Source: Pseudomonas huaxiensis
GTDB lineage: Bacteria; Pseudomonadota; Gammaproteobacteria; Pseudomonadales; Pseudomonadaceae
NCBI RefSeq assembly: GCF_003231275.1
Contig: NZ_QKVL01000005.1
Location: forward strand, 1 to 64,000
DNA: 64,000 nt
Direction: 5' to 3'
Numbering within the stretch: position 1 is the stretch's first letter; each line of letters begins with the position of its first letter. The position numbers and the translations under genes are program-made. Of the stretch, positions 54,576-64,000 are shown in pieces. The notes under the pieces were generated by a model. That model ran no database searches. It was not told the DNA's origin and saw only the letters and a list, made by a program, of their open reading frames with translations.

Positions 54576-56560
54576 GCAGTTGCTCCTTCCAGACCGAGTA
54601 CGTCACGTACCTTGCTCTTGACCTTGACCCGATAACGCCGGTCCGTCGCCGCCAGCAAACCACCCAGACCGGTCAGCAGGCCGCCGAGCCAGATCCAGCG
54701 CACGAACGGTTTGACGTGCACCCGCACGGCCCAGGCGCCGTTTTCCAGAGGCTCGCCGAGGGCGACGTACAGATCGCGGGTGAAACCGGCGTCGATGCCG
54801 GCCTCGGTCATCATCGACTGCTGCACGGTGTACAGGCGTTTTTCCGGGTGCAGCACGCTGATTTCGCGGCCGTCCTGGAGCACGCGCACGGTGCCTTTGT
54901 CGGAAGTGAAGTTCGGCCCCTCGAAGTGCTTGGCGCCTTCGAAGACGAACTGGTAACCGGCCAGTTCCACCGACTCGCCCGGCGCCAGGCGCAGGTCGCG
55001 TTCAGCGCTGTTGTTGCTCGACAGCACCACGCCCAGGGCGCAGACCGCCAGGCCCAGGTGCGCGACGTGCATGCCCCAGTAGCTGCGGTTCAGGCCACGC
55101 ACGCCTTTGAGCAGTCCTTTGTGACGGGTCTTGTCGAAGATGTCGCGCACGCCGCCGAGGACGATCCACGCCGCCAGGGCGAAGGTGGTCAGCACGGCCC
55201 AGTCGAAATCATCCACCAGCAGGCCACAGATCGGCGCCAGCACCGCGCTGCCGATCAGCACCGGGGTCAGCATGCCCAGCAGCCAGCGCACGGGGGTGTC
55301 TTTCCAGCGCACCAGCACACCCACCGTCATCACCACCATCAGCAGCGCCATCAACGGGATGAACAGTGCGTCGAAGTACGGCGGGCCGACTGACAGCTTG
55401 GCGCCGCTGAGGGCGTCGAGCACCAGCGGATACAGGGTGCCGAGCAGGATCATCGAAGCCGCCACCACCAGCACCAGGTTGTTGGCCAGCAACAGCGTCT
55501 CGCGGGACCACAGGGCGAAGCCGACCTGGCTCTTGACCACCGGCGCGCGCAGGGCGAACAGGGTCAGCGAACCACCGACCACGAACAGCAGGAAGAACAG
55601 GATGAACACGCCGCGCTCGGGGTCCGAGGCGAAGGCGTGGACCGAGGTCAGCACGCCGGAACGGACCAGGAAGGTGCCGAGCAGGCTCAACGAGAATGCC
55701 GCGATGGCCAGCAACACGGTCCAGCTCTTGAACACACCGCGTTTTTCCGTCACCGCCAGCGAGTGGATCAGCGCGGTGCCGACCAGCCAAGGCATGAACG
55801 AGGCGTTTTCCACCGGGTCCCAGAACCACCAGCCGCCCCAGCCGAGTTCGTAATAGGCCCACCACGAACCGAGGGTGATGCCGATGCCGAGGAAGGCCCA
55901 GGCGACGATGGTCCACGGCCGCGACCAGCGCGCCCAGGCGGCATCAAGGCGACCGCCGAGCAGCGCGGCGATGGCGAAGGCGAAGGCCACCGAGAAACCG
56001 ACGTAGCCCATGTACAGCATCGGCGGGTGAACGATCAGGCCGATGTCCTGCAGCAACGGGTTGAGGTCGCGGCCATCACCTGGCACCTGCGGCAGCAGGC
56101 GCATGAACGGGTTGGAGGTGACGATCAGGAACGACAGGAAGCCGACGCTGATCATGCCCATCACCGCCAGCACGCGGGCGAGCATCACTTGCGGCAATTG
56201 CCGGGAGAAGATCGACACGGCGAAGGTCCAGCCGCCGAGGATCAGCGCCCAGAGCAGCAGCGAACCTTCGTGGGCGCCCCACACTGCGCTGAACTTGTAG
56301 TACCAGGGCAAGGCGCTGTTGGAGTTGCTGGCGACATAGGCGACCGAGAAGTTGTCGGTCATGAAGGCATGGGTCAGGCAAGCGAAGGCGAAGGCCAGGA
56401 AGGCGAACTGCCCCCAGGCCGCCGGCCGTGCCAGGCTCATCCACAGGCTGTCGCCGCGCCAGGCGCCGAGCAGCGGGACGCTGGCCTGCACGCAGGCGAA
56501 GCAGATAGCCAGGATCATCGACAACTGGCCGAGTTCGGGAATGATCAGCGAGGCGTTCAT
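54572..56560 (-). CDS. ccmF: Haem lyase CcmF
   Basis: 662 residues, many membrane helices. The haem-handling WWD-type motif is [19 protein letters not shown] around residue 225-245. Conserved histidines are in [20 protein letters not shown] and further loops. It attaches haem from CcmE to apocytochrome. Overlaps ccmE by four bases. Confidence 0.98.
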   Translation of the reverse strand: MNASLIIPELGQLSMILAICFACVQASVPLLGAWRGDSLWMSLARPAAWGQFAFLAFAFACLTHAFMTDNFSVAYVASNSNSALPWYYKFSAVWGAHEGSLLLWALILGGWTFAVSIFSRQLPQVMLARVLAVMGMISVGFLSFLIVTSNPFMRLLPQVPGDGRDLNPLLQDIGLIVHPPMLYMGYVGFSVAFAFAIAALLGGRLDAAWARWSRPWTIVAWAFLGIGITLGSWWAYYELGWGGWWFWDPVENASFMPWLVGTALIHSLAVTEKRGVFKSWTVLLAIAAFSLSLLGTFLVRSGVLTSVHAFASDPERGVFILFFLLFVVGGSLTLFALRAPVVKSQVGFALWSRETLLLANNLVLVVAASMILLGTLYPLVLDALSGAKLSVGPPYFDALFIPLMALLMVVMTVGVLVRWKDTPVRWLLGMLTPVLIGSAVLAPICGLLVDDFDWAVLTTFALAAWIVLGGVRDIFDKTRHKGLLKGVRGLNRSYWGMHVAHLGLAVCALGVVLSSNNSAERDLRLAPGESVELAGYQFVFEGAKHFEGPNFTSDKGTVRVLQDGREISVLHPEKRLYTVQQSMMTEAGIDAGFTRDLYVALGEPLENGAWAVRVHVKPFVRWIWLGGLLTGLGGLLAATDRRYRVKVKSKVRDVLGLEGATA

Positions 56561-57009
56561 TGTGCAGGTGCTCCAGAGGCCGTCTGCCCGCTTTCCTTGA
56601 GAGCCTTGGTGACTTCCGGCGGCATGTATTTTTCGTCGTGCTTGGCCAGCACTTCATCGGCCACCACCACGCCGTCGGCGTTCAGCTTGCCCAGGGCAAC
56701 GATGCCCTGGCCTTCACGGAACAGGTCCGGAAGGATGCCGCGGTAGGTGATCGGCACGGATTTGGCAAAGTCGGTGACCACGAAACGCACATCCAGCGAG
56801 TCGCTGGAACGCTGCACCGAGCCCTTCTCGACCATGCCGCCAGCGCGAATGCGGGTATCCAGCGGCGCCTCGCCGTTGGCGATCTGGGTCGGGGTGTAGA
56901 ACAGGTTGATGTTTTCCTGCAGTGCGCTCAGGGCCAGGCCCACGGCGACACCGAGGCCGGCGAGCAGGCCGAGGATGATGAACAGGCGCTTCTTGCGTAG
57001 CGGATTCAC
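56557..57009 (-). CDS. ccmE: Haem chaperone CcmE
   Basis: 150 residues. One N-terminal anchor ([20 protein letters not shown]), then an OB-fold beta barrel. The covalent haem histidine is in [13 protein letters not shown], with the following Tyr as axial ligand. GTG start at 57009 overlapping the ccmD stop (GTGA). Confidence 0.97.
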   Translation of the reverse strand: MNPLRKKRLFIILGLLAGLGVAVGLALSALQENINLFYTPTQIANGEAPLDTRIRAGGMVEKGSVQRSSDSLDVRFVVTDFAKSVPITYRGILPDLFREGQGIVALGKLNADGVVVADEVLAKHDEKYMPPEVTKALKESGQTASGAPAQ

Positions 57010-57182
57010 TTGGCGTTCTCCCGGCGCAGACGGCGCGCCTCTGCTTGCAGGTAACGGCGCCGTGCCAGCAGCGGCGAAGCGACGTTGACGGCCAGTACCA
57101 GCAGGCAGATGCCATAGGCAGACCAGACATAAAGGCCGTGACGGCCCATGGCGAGAAACTCGCCGAAGGATGCGAAGCTCAT
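57006..57182 (-). CDS. ccmD: Haem exporter small subunit CcmD
   Basis: 58 residues: [20 protein letters not shown], a single membrane helix ([18 protein letters not shown]), and a basic tail ([19 protein letters not shown]). CcmD helps release holo-CcmE from CcmABC. The ATG at 57182 overlaps the ccmC stop by four bases, and its own TGA overlaps the ccmE start, as expected for this operon. Confidence 0.93.
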   Translation of the reverse strand: MSFASFGEFLAMGRHGLYVWSAYGICLLVLAVNVASPLLARRRYLQAEARRLRRENAK

Positions 57183-57949
57183 CGTGCGTTCCCCAGGCTA
57201 TTGAGTACTTCTTCCCGGACCCAGCTTGCGCGAGCTTCGCGCTTGAGCACTTCGAGGCGCATGCGCACCAGCAGCACGGCGCCGAAGAAACAGTAGAAAC
57301 CGAGCACGGTCAGCAGCAGTGGCAGCCACATTTCCACCGGCATCGCCGGTTTCTCGGTGATGGTGAAGGTGGCGCCCTGGTGCAGGGTGTTCCACCACTC
57401 CACCGAGTACTTGATGATCGGGATGTTGATCACCCCGACGATAGCCAGCACCGCGCAGGCCTTGGCCGAGCTCTCACGATTGCTGATCGCGTGGCCGAGG
57501 GCAATGAGACCGAAGTACAGGAAAAGGAGGATGAGCATGGACGTCAGGCGGGCATCCCAGACCCAGTAGCTACCCCAGGTGGGCTTGCCCCAGATGGCGC
57601 CGGTGACCAGCGCCAACGCGGTCATCCAGGCCCCGATGGGCGCAGCGCTCTGCAGGGCGACGTCGGCGATCTTCATCTTCCAGACCAGCCCGACTACCCC
57701 GGCCACCGCCAGCATGACGTAGCAGGACTGCGCCAGCATCGCCGCCGGTACATGGATGTAGATGATCCGGAAACTATCGCCTTGCTGGTAATCCTGCGGC
57801 GCGAAGGCCAGGCCCCAGACCACGCCCGTGCCGATCAACAGCACTGCGGCGATGGCGAGCCAGGGCAGCATGCGACCGCTGATGCCGTAGAACCATTTGG
57901 GGGAACCGAGCTTGTGAAACCATGTCCAGCTTATTGCGCTGCTTTTCAT
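57179..57949 (-). CDS. ccmC: Haem transporter/handling protein CcmC
   Basis: 256 residues from the ATG at 57949; a GTG one codon earlier is possible. Six membrane helices with the tryptophan-rich motif [18 protein letters not shown] and flanking histidines ([15 protein letters not shown] and GATFTI loop). Delivers haem to CcmE. 44-bp gap to ccmB, the largest within the operon. Confidence 0.96.
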   Translation of the reverse strand: MKSSAISWTWFHKLGSPKWFYGISGRMLPWLAIAAVLLIGTGVVWGLAFAPQDYQQGDSFRIIYIHVPAAMLAQSCYVMLAVAGVVGLVWKMKIADVALQSAAPIGAWMTALALVTGAIWGKPTWGSYWVWDARLTSMLILLFLYFGLIALGHAISNRESSAKACAVLAIVGVINIPIIKYSVEWWNTLHQGATFTITEKPAMPVEMWLPLLLTVLGFYCFFGAVLLVRMRLEVLKREARASWVREEVLNSLGNAR

Positions 57950-57993
57950 CACGGTACATCCAGGGTCTTTGCTGGGCAGGGGCCCAGACCTCG

Positions 57994-58662
57994 TTATTCG
58001 CCGACGCTGATTTTCAGGCCGGCGGCTATTGCGAAAGGTGCAAGGGTGATTGCCAGGGCGGCCAGACTACCGAGCCAGAGCAGGTATCCGGTTGCAGGCA
58101 TAGCTTGCACTGCTGCTTGTAAGGCGCCACTGCCCAGGATCAACACCGGGATATATAGCGGCAGAATCAGTAGCGCCAGAAGCAGCCCACCTCGTTTCAA
58201 TCCGACCGTCAGGGCCGCACCCACGGCACCCAACAGGCTCAGCACCGGAGTGCCGAGCAAGAGTGATGCCAGCAAGACCGGCAGACATTCCACGGGCAAT
58301 CCGAGCATTACCGCCAGAAGCGGCGACAACAATACCAGTGCCAGCCCGGAAAACATCCAGTGTGCCAGCACCTTGGCCAGTACCAGTAGGGGCAACGGGT
58401 GCGGCGAAAGGACCCACTGTTCCAGCGATCCGTCCTCGAAATCACTGCGAAACAGCCCGTCCAGCGAGAGCAGGACGGCTAAAAGCGCAGCCACCCAGAC
58501 TAACCCTGGAGACAAGTTTTGCAACAATTGTGTCTCAGGTCCGACCGCAAGTGGAAACAATGCGATGACTATCGCGAAAAAAACCAGCGGGTTGGCCAAC
58601 TCCGCCGGACGGCGGCAGAGCAGTCGGGCTTCGCGACGCAACAACAGGACAAATACACTCAT
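57994..58662 (-). CDS. ccmB: Haem exporter membrane subunit CcmB
   Basis: 222 residues from the ATG at 58662. Six membrane helices; signature [20 protein letters not shown] and [20 protein letters not shown]. Membrane partner of CcmA. Overlaps ccmA by four bases. Confidence 0.96.
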   Translation of the reverse strand: MSVFVLLLRREARLLCRRPAELANPLVFFAIVIALFPLAVGPETQLLQNLSPGLVWVAALLAVLLSLDGLFRSDFEDGSLEQWVLSPHPLPLLVLAKVLAHWMFSGLALVLLSPLLAVMLGLPVECLPVLLASLLLGTPVLSLLGAVGAALTVGLKRGGLLLALLILPLYIPVLILGSGALQAAVQAMPATGYLLWLGSLAALAITLAPFAIAAGLKISVGE

Positions 58663-59291
58663 GCGGCCCACTGCCCCAGGTTGATATCACGATAACCGGA
58701 CGGCGTACGTTCCAGCGTGTGGTGGGTGGTCAACACGACCATGCCGCCGTTCTCGCAGTGCCGCGCCAAATGCGCTTCGAGCTGCGCGACGCCTTGTTTG
58801 TCGAGGGCGGTGAAGGGTTCGTCGAGGATCCACAGCGGCGGGCTGTCCAGGTACAGCCGGGCCAGCGCCACGCGGCGCTGCTGACCGGCGGACAAGGTGT
58901 GACAGGCGACGTCTTCGAAACCGCGCAGGCCCACCGCTTCCAGCGCCTGCCAGATGGCGTCGCGACTGGCGGGGCGATGCAGGGCACAGAGCCAGGTGAG
59001 GTTTTCTTCCGGGGTAAGCAGGTCCTTGATCCCGGCCGCGTGGCCGATCCACACCAGGGAACGGGCGAGTTCGGTGCCCTGCCCGGCCAGCGGCTTGCCG
59101 TTGAGCAGCACCTCACCGTGGGTCGGTTGCATCAGGCCGGCCAGCAGGCGCAGCAGGCTGGTCTTGCCGCTACCGTTGGGACCGCTGATCTGCAGCATGT
59201 CGCCGGCCGACACCTGCAATTCGAGGTGTTCGAAGAGCATCCGCCAGTCGCGCTCGCAGGCCAGGCCCACGGCTTGGAGTTGAGGAGTCAC
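58659..59291 (-). CDS. ccmA: Haem exporter ATPase CcmA
   Basis: 210 residues, GTG start at 59291 with AAGGCGA upstream. ABC ATPase: Walker [17 protein letters not shown], signature [17 protein letters not shown], Walker [16 protein letters not shown], switch His TTHH. Powers release of holo-CcmE. First gene of the ccm operon, divergent from fliK; the 190-bp gap should hold both promoters, but none was clear enough to place. Confidence 0.97.
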   Translation of the reverse strand: MTPQLQAVGLACERDWRMLFEHLELQVSAGDMLQISGPNGSGKTSLLRLLAGLMQPTHGEVLLNGKPLAGQGTELARSLVWIGHAAGIKDLLTPEENLTWLCALHRPASRDAIWQALEAVGLRGFEDVACHTLSAGQQRRVALARLYLDSPPLWILDEPFTALDKQGVAQLEAHLARHCENGGMVVLTTHHTLERTPSGYRDINLGQWAA

Positions 59292-59481
59292 AGATTCGCC
59301 TTATGGTTTCGCAGACTGTCTCAAGTCGGTACAGGCCTGGCCGTTATAGTGACAACGAAAACCTGGCCGACCGGTCTGGTCGCGAGCGCCGCCGGATCCT
59401 GCGCTCGCGGAAGAAATCGGCCGGCATTATACATGCCATGTCCTACTGTAAAGAGGGCTATTTGAACAGGTCGCAACGCGA

Positions 59482-61050
59482 ATGACAGGCGAAATAAACA
59501 GCCTTGGCCCACAGGTTCCCGCCAATGCGCAGGTGCGTGCTGCGGCAATGACCGGCGAGTTGGTAAAGCTGGTGCAAGCCCAGCCCGACCTGGTGCCCGC
59601 CGGCGAAACGACCAAGGGCGAAGTGCTGTCGCTGCGTCAGGTGGGCCAGGAGTTTCAGTTGCTCCTGCGCTTGTTGCAGGCCAACGGCCAGCAAGTGACG
59701 GTGCAGACCACCGCCAACCAGCCGCTGGCCCAGGGCACTCAGTTACTGATCAGCCAGCCGACGTCGAACCAGTTGAGCCTGACGCTGCAACAAGCCATCG
59801 CCAGCAATGTCGCCACCCTCACCCGCCTCGACAGCCGTGAATTCCCGGAAGGCACGCTGGTGCAGGGCAAGGTGCTGACCACCCAGTTGCAGCCGCAGGC
59901 AGGCAACCTGCCAGCGGTCTACCGTTCACTGGTCAGCCTGCTCAACACTGCCCAGGCGGGTGCGACCCTCGCCATCGACTCCCCTCGCCCGCTGCCGCTG
60001 GGCAGCCTGCTCAGCGCGCGGGTGCAGGGCGACCAGGCGCTGAGCTTCGTGCCCCTGAGCGGGCGACAAGATCAGATGGCCATCGCCCAGAACCTCAGCA
60101 CCCAGCAAAACCGCCAGGCCTCGCTACAGGGCATGCTCGCGGCCATGCAGCGCATCGCCAGCGACGACGGCCAGCCGGAACAGGTGCGCGCAGCGGTGGA
60201 CAAATTGCTCGCCAGCCTGCCGGATATCCGCCAGTTCAGCGACACCCGCCAGGTGGCTCAGGCACTCAGTAACAGCGGCTCGCTCCTGGAAGCGCGGCTG
60301 TTCAACGGCGCCACCGGGCAACTGGCACCCGACCTCAAGGCGCAGATGGTGCGACTGGTGGCACAACTGCTGCCCAACGTCCCGGGCGGCACCCTGTTCA
60401 GCCCGAGCACTGCGGCGATCGTGGCCCAGGCCCTGCCGGGCATGGTGCGCAGCGCCCTCGGCGCCCTCGGCCAGGTAGCGCCGAAACCGCACCCTGGCAG
60501 TTTCCCGCTGCCCACCCGGCTATTACAGAACCTCGAAGAAGAAGGCGACTTGCAACACTTGTTGCGCCTCGCCGCTGCGGCCATTTCGCGCGTGCAGAGC
60601 CACCAACTGGCAAGCCTGGAGCAAACCGGAACCACCCCCGACGGCAACCTGCAAACCACTTGGCAACTGGAAATCCCTCTGCGCACCGGGCCGGAATTCA
60701 TGCCCATGCAGGTCAAGGTGCAGCGCGAAGAAACCAAGGAGCAACAAGCCGACCCCGAGCGCGAACGGCGTGATCCGCTGGAAATGCTCTGGCGTGTCGA
60801 ACTGGCGTTCGACCTGCACCCACTGGGGCCTTTGCAAGTCCAGGCGCAGATCACCCAGGGCAACCTGTCCAGCCAGCTCTGGGCAGAACTGCCGGCCACC
60901 GCGCAACTGATCGAAAGCCAATTGGGCGACCTCCGGGCACGACTGGTGGCGCGTGGCGTCAACGTCAGCGAATTGCACTGCCACCAGGGCGTACCGCCGC
61001 TGGGGCCGCGCACGCATCTGGAACAACGCTGGGTGGATGAAAACGCATGA
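59482..61050 (+). CDS. FliK-like flagellar hook-length control protein
   Basis: 522 residues, Gln/Leu/Ala-rich. Repeated low-complexity segments (QVTVQTTANQPLAQGTQLLI ...) lead to a C-terminal FliK-like domain (LGPLQVQAQITQGNLSSQLW then ESQLGDLRARLVARGVNVSE). FliK measures hook length and switches export specificity through FlhB. Followed at once by an FlhB-tail-like gene with four-base overlap. It lies away from the flagellar operons, so it may be a second FliK-type protein. Confidence 0.85.
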   Translation: MTGEINSLGPQVPANAQVRAAAMTGELVKLVQAQPDLVPAGETTKGEVLSLRQVGQEFQLLLRLLQANGQQVTVQTTANQPLAQGTQLLISQPTSNQLSLTLQQAIASNVATLTRLDSREFPEGTLVQGKVLTTQLQPQAGNLPAVYRSLVSLLNTAQAGATLAIDSPRPLPLGSLLSARVQGDQALSFVPLSGRQDQMAIAQNLSTQQNRQASLQGMLAAMQRIASDDGQPEQVRAAVDKLLASLPDIRQFSDTRQVAQALSNSGSLLEARLFNGATGQLAPDLKAQMVRLVAQLLPNVPGGTLFSPSTAAIVAQALPGMVRSALGALGQVAPKPHPGSFPLPTRLLQNLEEEGDLQHLLRLAAAAISRVQSHQLASLEQTGTTPDGNLQTTWQLEIPLRTGPEFMPMQVKVQREETKEQQADPERERRDPLEMLWRVELAFDLHPLGPLQVQAQITQGNLSSQLWAELPATAQLIESQLGDLRARLVARGVNVSELHCHQGVPPLGPRTHLEQRWVDENA

Positions 61051-61382
61051 GCAAGAAGACACCCCGCCAGGCCATTGCCCTGAACTACGACGGCGCCCGC
61101 GCCCCGACCCTGACGGCCAAGGGCGACGACGAACTGGCGGAAGCGATCCTGGCGATCGCCCGCGAGCATGAAGTGCCGATCTACGAAAATGCCGAACTGG
61201 TGAGGTTGCTGGCGCGCATGGAACTGGGCGACAGCATTCCGGAAGCGCTGTACCTGACCATTGCCGAGATCATCGCCTTTGCCTGGCAGTTGAAAGGCAA
61301 GATGCCGGTGGGGTTCAACGATGAGGGGCCGGGGGAGCGGGATATCACACCGGATTTGAAGCGGTTGCCGGCTCCCGAATGA
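61047..61382 (+). CDS. FlhB C-terminal-like (EscU/YscU tail) protein
   Basis: 111 residues. Resembles only the cytoplasmic autocleavage domain of FlhB: RQAIALNYDGARAPTLTAKG, LAEAILAIAREHEVPIYENA and LVRLLARMELGDSIPEALYL. The NPTH cleavage motif of real FlhB is absent (the region reads ALNYDG). Such FlhB-tail paralogues (sometimes called FlhX) can replace the cleaved FlhB part. Overlaps the FliK-like gene, and the two products probably work together. Confidence 0.9.
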   Translation: MSKKTPRQAIALNYDGARAPTLTAKGDDELAEAILAIAREHEVPIYENAELVRLLARMELGDSIPEALYLTIAEIIAFAWQLKGKMPVGFNDEGPGERDITPDLKRLPAPE

Positions 61383-61385
61383 TCA

Positions 61386-61476
61386 TCGCTGCGGTTCGGC
61401 GCCCCGACAAGCCAGCTCCCACAGGTTTTGTGCCAGCCCCACGATCCCTGTGGGAGCCGGCTTGCCGGCGATGAGG
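61386..61476. repeat. REP pair with variant left arm
   Basis: Left arm has CGGTTCGGCGCCCCGACAAG before CCAGCTCCCACAGG; right arm CCTGTGGGAGCCGGCTTGCC is ordinary. The variant block is the exact complement of the one in the REPIN at 30007-30090. Confidence 0.85.
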
Positions 61477-61499
61477 CCGCAAAACGCGACAAAAAACCT

Positions 61500-61892
61500 T
61501 CAGCCCTTGTGCAGCTTGCTCATCAACTCCGCCTCGGCCTGGGTCAAACCGCAGGTCTGGGTCAGTTCGTCGACACTGGCGCCCATGCCCACCAGCCGCG
61601 CCGCCTGAGCAAACGACAGGCTGTTGGGGTCACGCTGCTCCAGTTGCAACATTTTCTCCGGCAGGGGCGCGACCGCCGCACGCAGTTCGTGCAACGCCTC
61701 GCCCATCGCCACCGAGCTGTTCTGGTAGTCGTCCAGGCGCTTGCCCAGGTCCTTGATGCGCTGGTCACGCAACGCATCGCCCTGAGCCTGCTGCGTGGCC
61801 ATTTCACGCTGGCGCTTGCTGTAGCCGATGAACAGCCACACGCTCAACGCCCAGAGCATCGCCAGGAATACAACCGCAACCTCCAGGATCAA
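61500..61892 (-). CDS. DUF2802 protein
   Basis: 130 residues. An N-terminal membrane helix (VAVVFLAMLWALSVWLFIGY), a coiled-coil stretch rich in Arg/Gln/Asp (residues 25-90), and a C-terminal helical DUF2802 motif (AARLVGMGASVDELTQTCGL). Found next to cheW and flagellar genes in many gammaproteobacteria. Function unknown. Two bp after cheW. Confidence 0.9.
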   Translation of the reverse strand: MILEVAVVFLAMLWALSVWLFIGYSKRQREMATQQAQGDALRDQRIKDLGKRLDDYQNSSVAMGEALHELRAAVAPLPEKMLQLEQRDPNSLSFAQAARLVGMGASVDELTQTCGLTQAEAELMSKLHKG

Positions 61893-61893
61893 C

Positions 61894-62373
61894 TCAGATG
61901 TTCTCCAGCTCGGACCACTCTTCCTCGGTCATCATCTTGTCCAGCTCGACCAGGATCAGCAGTTCGCCGTTTTTGTTGCAAACGCCCTGGATGAACTTGG
62001 CCGATTCTTCGTTACCGACGTTCGGCGCAGTTTCCACTTCGGACTGACGCAGGTAGACCACTTCGGCCACGCTATCGACGAGGATGCCGACCACTTGCTT
62101 GTCCGCCTCGATGATGACGATACGGGTGTTGTCAGTGACGTCGCTGGGCGCCAGGCCGAAACGCTGACGGGTGTCGATCACGGTGACCACGTTGCCGCGC
62201 AGGTTGATGATGCCCAGCACGTAGCTCGGCGCACCCGGAACCGGCGCGATCTCGGTGTAGCGCAGCACTTCCTGGACCTGCATCACGTTGATGCCGTAGG
62301 ACTCGTTGTCCAGGCGGAAGGTTACCCACTGCAGGATCGGATCTTCGGAACCCTGTCCAGACGTCTTTTTCAT
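61894..62373 (-). CDS. cheW: Chemotaxis coupling protein CheW
   Basis: 159 residues, start ATG at 62373 with GAGGG eight bases upstream. CheW links chemoreceptors to the CheA kinase. Landmarks: QWVTFRLDNESYGINVMQVQ, LGIINLRGNVVTVIDTRQRF and VGILVDSVAEVVYLRQSEVE. Co-directional with the ParP-like and ParA/ParC-like genes. Confidence 0.97.
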   Translation of the reverse strand: MKKTSGQGSEDPILQWVTFRLDNESYGINVMQVQEVLRYTEIAPVPGAPSYVLGIINLRGNVVTVIDTRQRFGLAPSDVTDNTRIVIIEADKQVVGILVDSVAEVVYLRQSEVETAPNVGNEESAKFIQGVCNKNGELLILVELDKMMTEEEWSELENI

Positions 62374-62438
62374 TCCCCTAACCCTCAAAAACCGCCGTCG
62401 GCGGAGTGCTCAGTGCGATCGCGCCGGTGCGCGACCGA

Positions 62439-63365
62439 TCATTTATGGTTTAACTGCATTTTCTTGACCGCACCGCTGGCGATCAGCTCGGCCAGCTCGG
62501 CGACGTCAAGCAATGCGCACATGTGTTCGATCACCGTGCCGGCCAGCCACGGCCGCTGGCCGCGCTGGGTACGCCACTTGATCTCGCTCGGATCCAGACG
62601 CAACGAGCGGCTGACCTGATGCACCGCCAACCCCCACTCATAGCCCTGCACCGAAATCACGTACTGCAGACCGTCGCGGAAATCGTCGCGATAGCGCTCC
62701 GGCATGACCCAGCGCGCGGTATCCAGCACCTTGAGGTTGCCCGCCTGGCTCGGCAGGATGCCCAGGAACCAGTCTGGCTGGCCGAACAGCGGCGTCAGCT
62801 CGTGACCGTGCAGCGAATAGATCGACCCGAGGCACACCAACGGCACCGCCAGGGTCAACCCGGCGACATCGAACAGCAGGCACTCGAACGGCTCGGCGGC
62901 CCAGGACGGACGACCATCCACTGTCTTCGGCGGCTGCGGCACATCCGGAGCCAGGTGGACGTCCACCAGCGGCTCGATCCGCGCAGGCGCTTCGACAACC
63001 GGCTCGATGACCGGCGCAACGATCTTTTCGACCACCGGCTCTACGACCGGTGCAACCTTCAGGACCGGCGGTGCGACCACGATCCTGACCGGTGCCGGCT
63101 CGGCGAAGGTGGTCGGTACGGCGGTGGTTTCGCGGCGCGCATCGCGGGCCTGCTCTTCCAGCACCGCCGCCTGGAACTCATCCAGCACCTCGGTGGAAAC
63201 CGGTGGCACCGGCGGCTCGGCCACCACCGGGATTACCGGCGGCAGCGTTGGTACAACCACAGGTTCCGCGTAAGGCAGCTCTTCAGTGGCTTCATGCAGC
63301 AAGCCGTCGAGGTACGACTGCAAGGCCATTTGTGGCCGGGTGGCGAGGTTTTGCGGACGGTTCAT
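62439..63365 (-). CDS. ParP-like CheW-domain chemotaxis protein
   Basis: 308 residues from the ATG at 63365, which overlaps the ParA/ParC stop (TGATG). The N-terminal half is a long Pro/Val/Glu linker (PVIPVVAEPPVPPVSTEVL ... VVEPVVEKIVAPVIEPVVE). The C-terminal half is a CheW-like domain (PFECLLFDVAGLTLAVPLVC, LGILPSQAGNLKVLDTARWV, WRTQRGQRPWLAGTVIEHMC). The arrangement and partners resemble ParP, which stabilises polar chemoreceptor arrays together with ParC in vibrios. Call is by domain order and context. Confidence 0.82.
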   Translation of the reverse strand: MNRPQNLATRPQMALQSYLDGLLHEATEELPYAEPVVVPTLPPVIPVVAEPPVPPVSTEVLDEFQAAVLEEQARDARRETTAVPTTFAEPAPVRIVVAPPVLKVAPVVEPVVEKIVAPVIEPVVEAPARIEPLVDVHLAPDVPQPPKTVDGRPSWAAEPFECLLFDVAGLTLAVPLVCLGSIYSLHGHELTPLFGQPDWFLGILPSQAGNLKVLDTARWVMPERYRDDFRDGLQYVISVQGYEWGLAVHQVSRSLRLDPSEIKWRTQRGQRPWLAGTVIEHMCALLDVAELAELIASGAVKKMQLNHK

Positions 63366-64000
63366 CAAGCCACCTGCGCCACAGACTTCTGCGTCAGCAG
63401 GTGCTTGAGCAAGGCGCGGTAAGCCACCACGCCGCGGCTCTTGGCATCGTATTGCGACGGTGTCACCCCAGCCCGGCTGGCATCACGCAGGCGGGTATCA
63501 ACCGGGATGTAACCTTGCCAAATGTCCTCCGGATAGCCATCACGCAGCACTTTGAGGGTGCCCATGGACGCCTGGGTGCGACGGTCGAACAGGGTTGGCA
63601 CGATGTGGAATGGCAGCGCCTGGCGGCGCGAACGGTTGACCATCGCAAGGGTGCTGACCATCCGCTCGAGGCCTTTCACAGCCAGGTACTCGGTCTGCAC
63701 AGGGATCACCAGCTGCTGGCTCGCCGCCAGCGCATTGACCATCAGCACGCCGAGCAGCGGTGGGCTGTCGATCAGGGCGTAATCGAAATCCTGCCAGAGT
63801 TGCGCCAGACTCTTGGCGATTACCAGGCCCAGGCCATTCTGCCCGGGCGACTGGCGCTCCAGCACCGCCAGCGCAGTACTGGACGGCAACAGCGAAATCT
63901 TTTCGTGGCTGGTGGGCAGCAGCAATTGCCCCGGCAAGCCGTCAGGCACCGTGCCCTTGTGCTGGAACAAGTCGAAGTTGCTGTGCTCCAGGGTGTCGGG
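63365..64000 (-). CDS. ParA family ATPase, ParC-like (5' end outside window)
   Basis: 212 visible codons, the C-terminal part of a ParA/MinD-type ATPase. Visible: Walker A' aspartate strand FDYALIDSPPLLGVLMVNAL, QLVIPVQTEYLAVKGLERMV and PTLFDRRTQASMGTLKVLRD. The N-terminal P-loop lies beyond the window's right end. Next to the ParP-like and cheW genes, so it probably positions chemotaxis arrays at the cell pole and is not a chromosome partition protein. Confidence 0.88.
   Translation of the reverse strand, partial: PDTLEHSNFDLFQHKGTVPDGLPGQLLLPTSHEKISLLPSSTALAVLERQSPGQNGLGLVIAKSLAQLWQDFDYALIDSPPLLGVLMVNALAASQQLVIPVQTEYLAVKGLERMVSTLAMVNRSRRQALPFHIVPTLFDRRTQASMGTLKVLRDGYPEDIWQGYIPVDTRLRDASRAGVTPSQYDAKSRGVVAYRALLKHLLTQKSVAQVA

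Noticed and set aside
14883..61476. Regularly recurring palindromic units considered as a CRISPR array
   Set aside because: They are inverted REP pairs kilobases apart with no unique spacers, and no cas gene is present.

Overview
The window is chromosomal DNA from a Pseudomonas of the fluorescens/putida type. The evidence is the high GC content, the gene order ffs-ligA-zipA-smc-GntR-xdh-guaD-urate cluster, the gcl-hyi-glxR-ttuD-pyk cluster, the ccmABCDEFGHI operon next to fliK and cheW, and REP/REPIN repeats of the GGAGCGAGCTTGCTC and GGGAGCTGGCTTGCC kinds in many gaps. Both ends are cut: a PAAR-protein gene on the left and a ParA/ParC-like ATPase gene on the right.

Layout. 1-2.8 kb is accessory. 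It holds the end of a PAAR (type VI secretion spike tip) gene, a diverged second copy of the 4.5S (SRP) RNA gene, a cysteine-rich lipoprotein gene, the stub of an IS1182-type transposase, and then the intact 4.5S RNA gene ffs with its promoter. 2.8-10.6 kb carries ligA, zipA, smc and a GntR-family regulator, all leftward. 11-25.7 kb is a purine-to-glyoxylate block: xanthine dehydrogenase (xdhABC), guanine deaminase, a GntR/FCD regulator, a purine permease, uraH, puuE, uraD, allA, the membrane urate oxidase puuD and a urate/xanthine-type permease. 25.8-27.8 kb has two tandem Tsx-like outer-membrane channels. 27.8-30 kb is a junction between the 3' end of an Rhs gene carrying a TcdA/TcdB-like glycosyltransferase toxin domain and a sulfatase-family gene that has lost its 5' half.

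30-40 kb has a DUF808 membrane protein, a RutR-like TetR regulator, a GlcG/HbpS protein, and the glyoxylate-to-glycerate route (gcl, hyi, glxR, ttuD, pyk), then a urea transporter. Together these explain the full fate of purines: xanthine to urate to 5-hydroxyisourate to OHCU to allantoin, then ureidoglycolate to urea plus glyoxylate, then glyoxylate to tartronate semialdehyde, glycerate and phosphoglycerate. Allantoate hydrolysis is not encoded here. A palindrome TTGTATACAA, or a close variant, lies in front of the permease, uraH/puuE and gcl/HbpS promoters and suggests one regulon.

40-52 kb is a run of unrelated core genes: K+ channel, sulfate-binding protein, MscS-family channel, methyltransferase, EamA transporter with divergent Lrp regulator, DadA-like oxidase, histidine phosphatase, FKBP, VanY-like peptidase, GFA protein, 2-hydroxyacid dehydrogenase and a small lipoprotein. 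52-59.3 kb is the complete cytochrome c maturation operon (leftward, tightly overlapping). 59.5-64 kb holds a FliK-like protein and an FlhB-tail-like protein (rightward), then DUF2802, cheW, a ParP-like CheW-domain protein and the ParA/ParC-like ATPase (leftward).

The observations most worth a second look are the structurally conserved second 4.5S RNA copy flanking a small island, the shared palindrome regulon, the orphan Rhs glycosyltransferase tip fused into a broken sulfatase gene, and the missing allantoicase. All family assignments are from reading the translated sequence; no database search was run.
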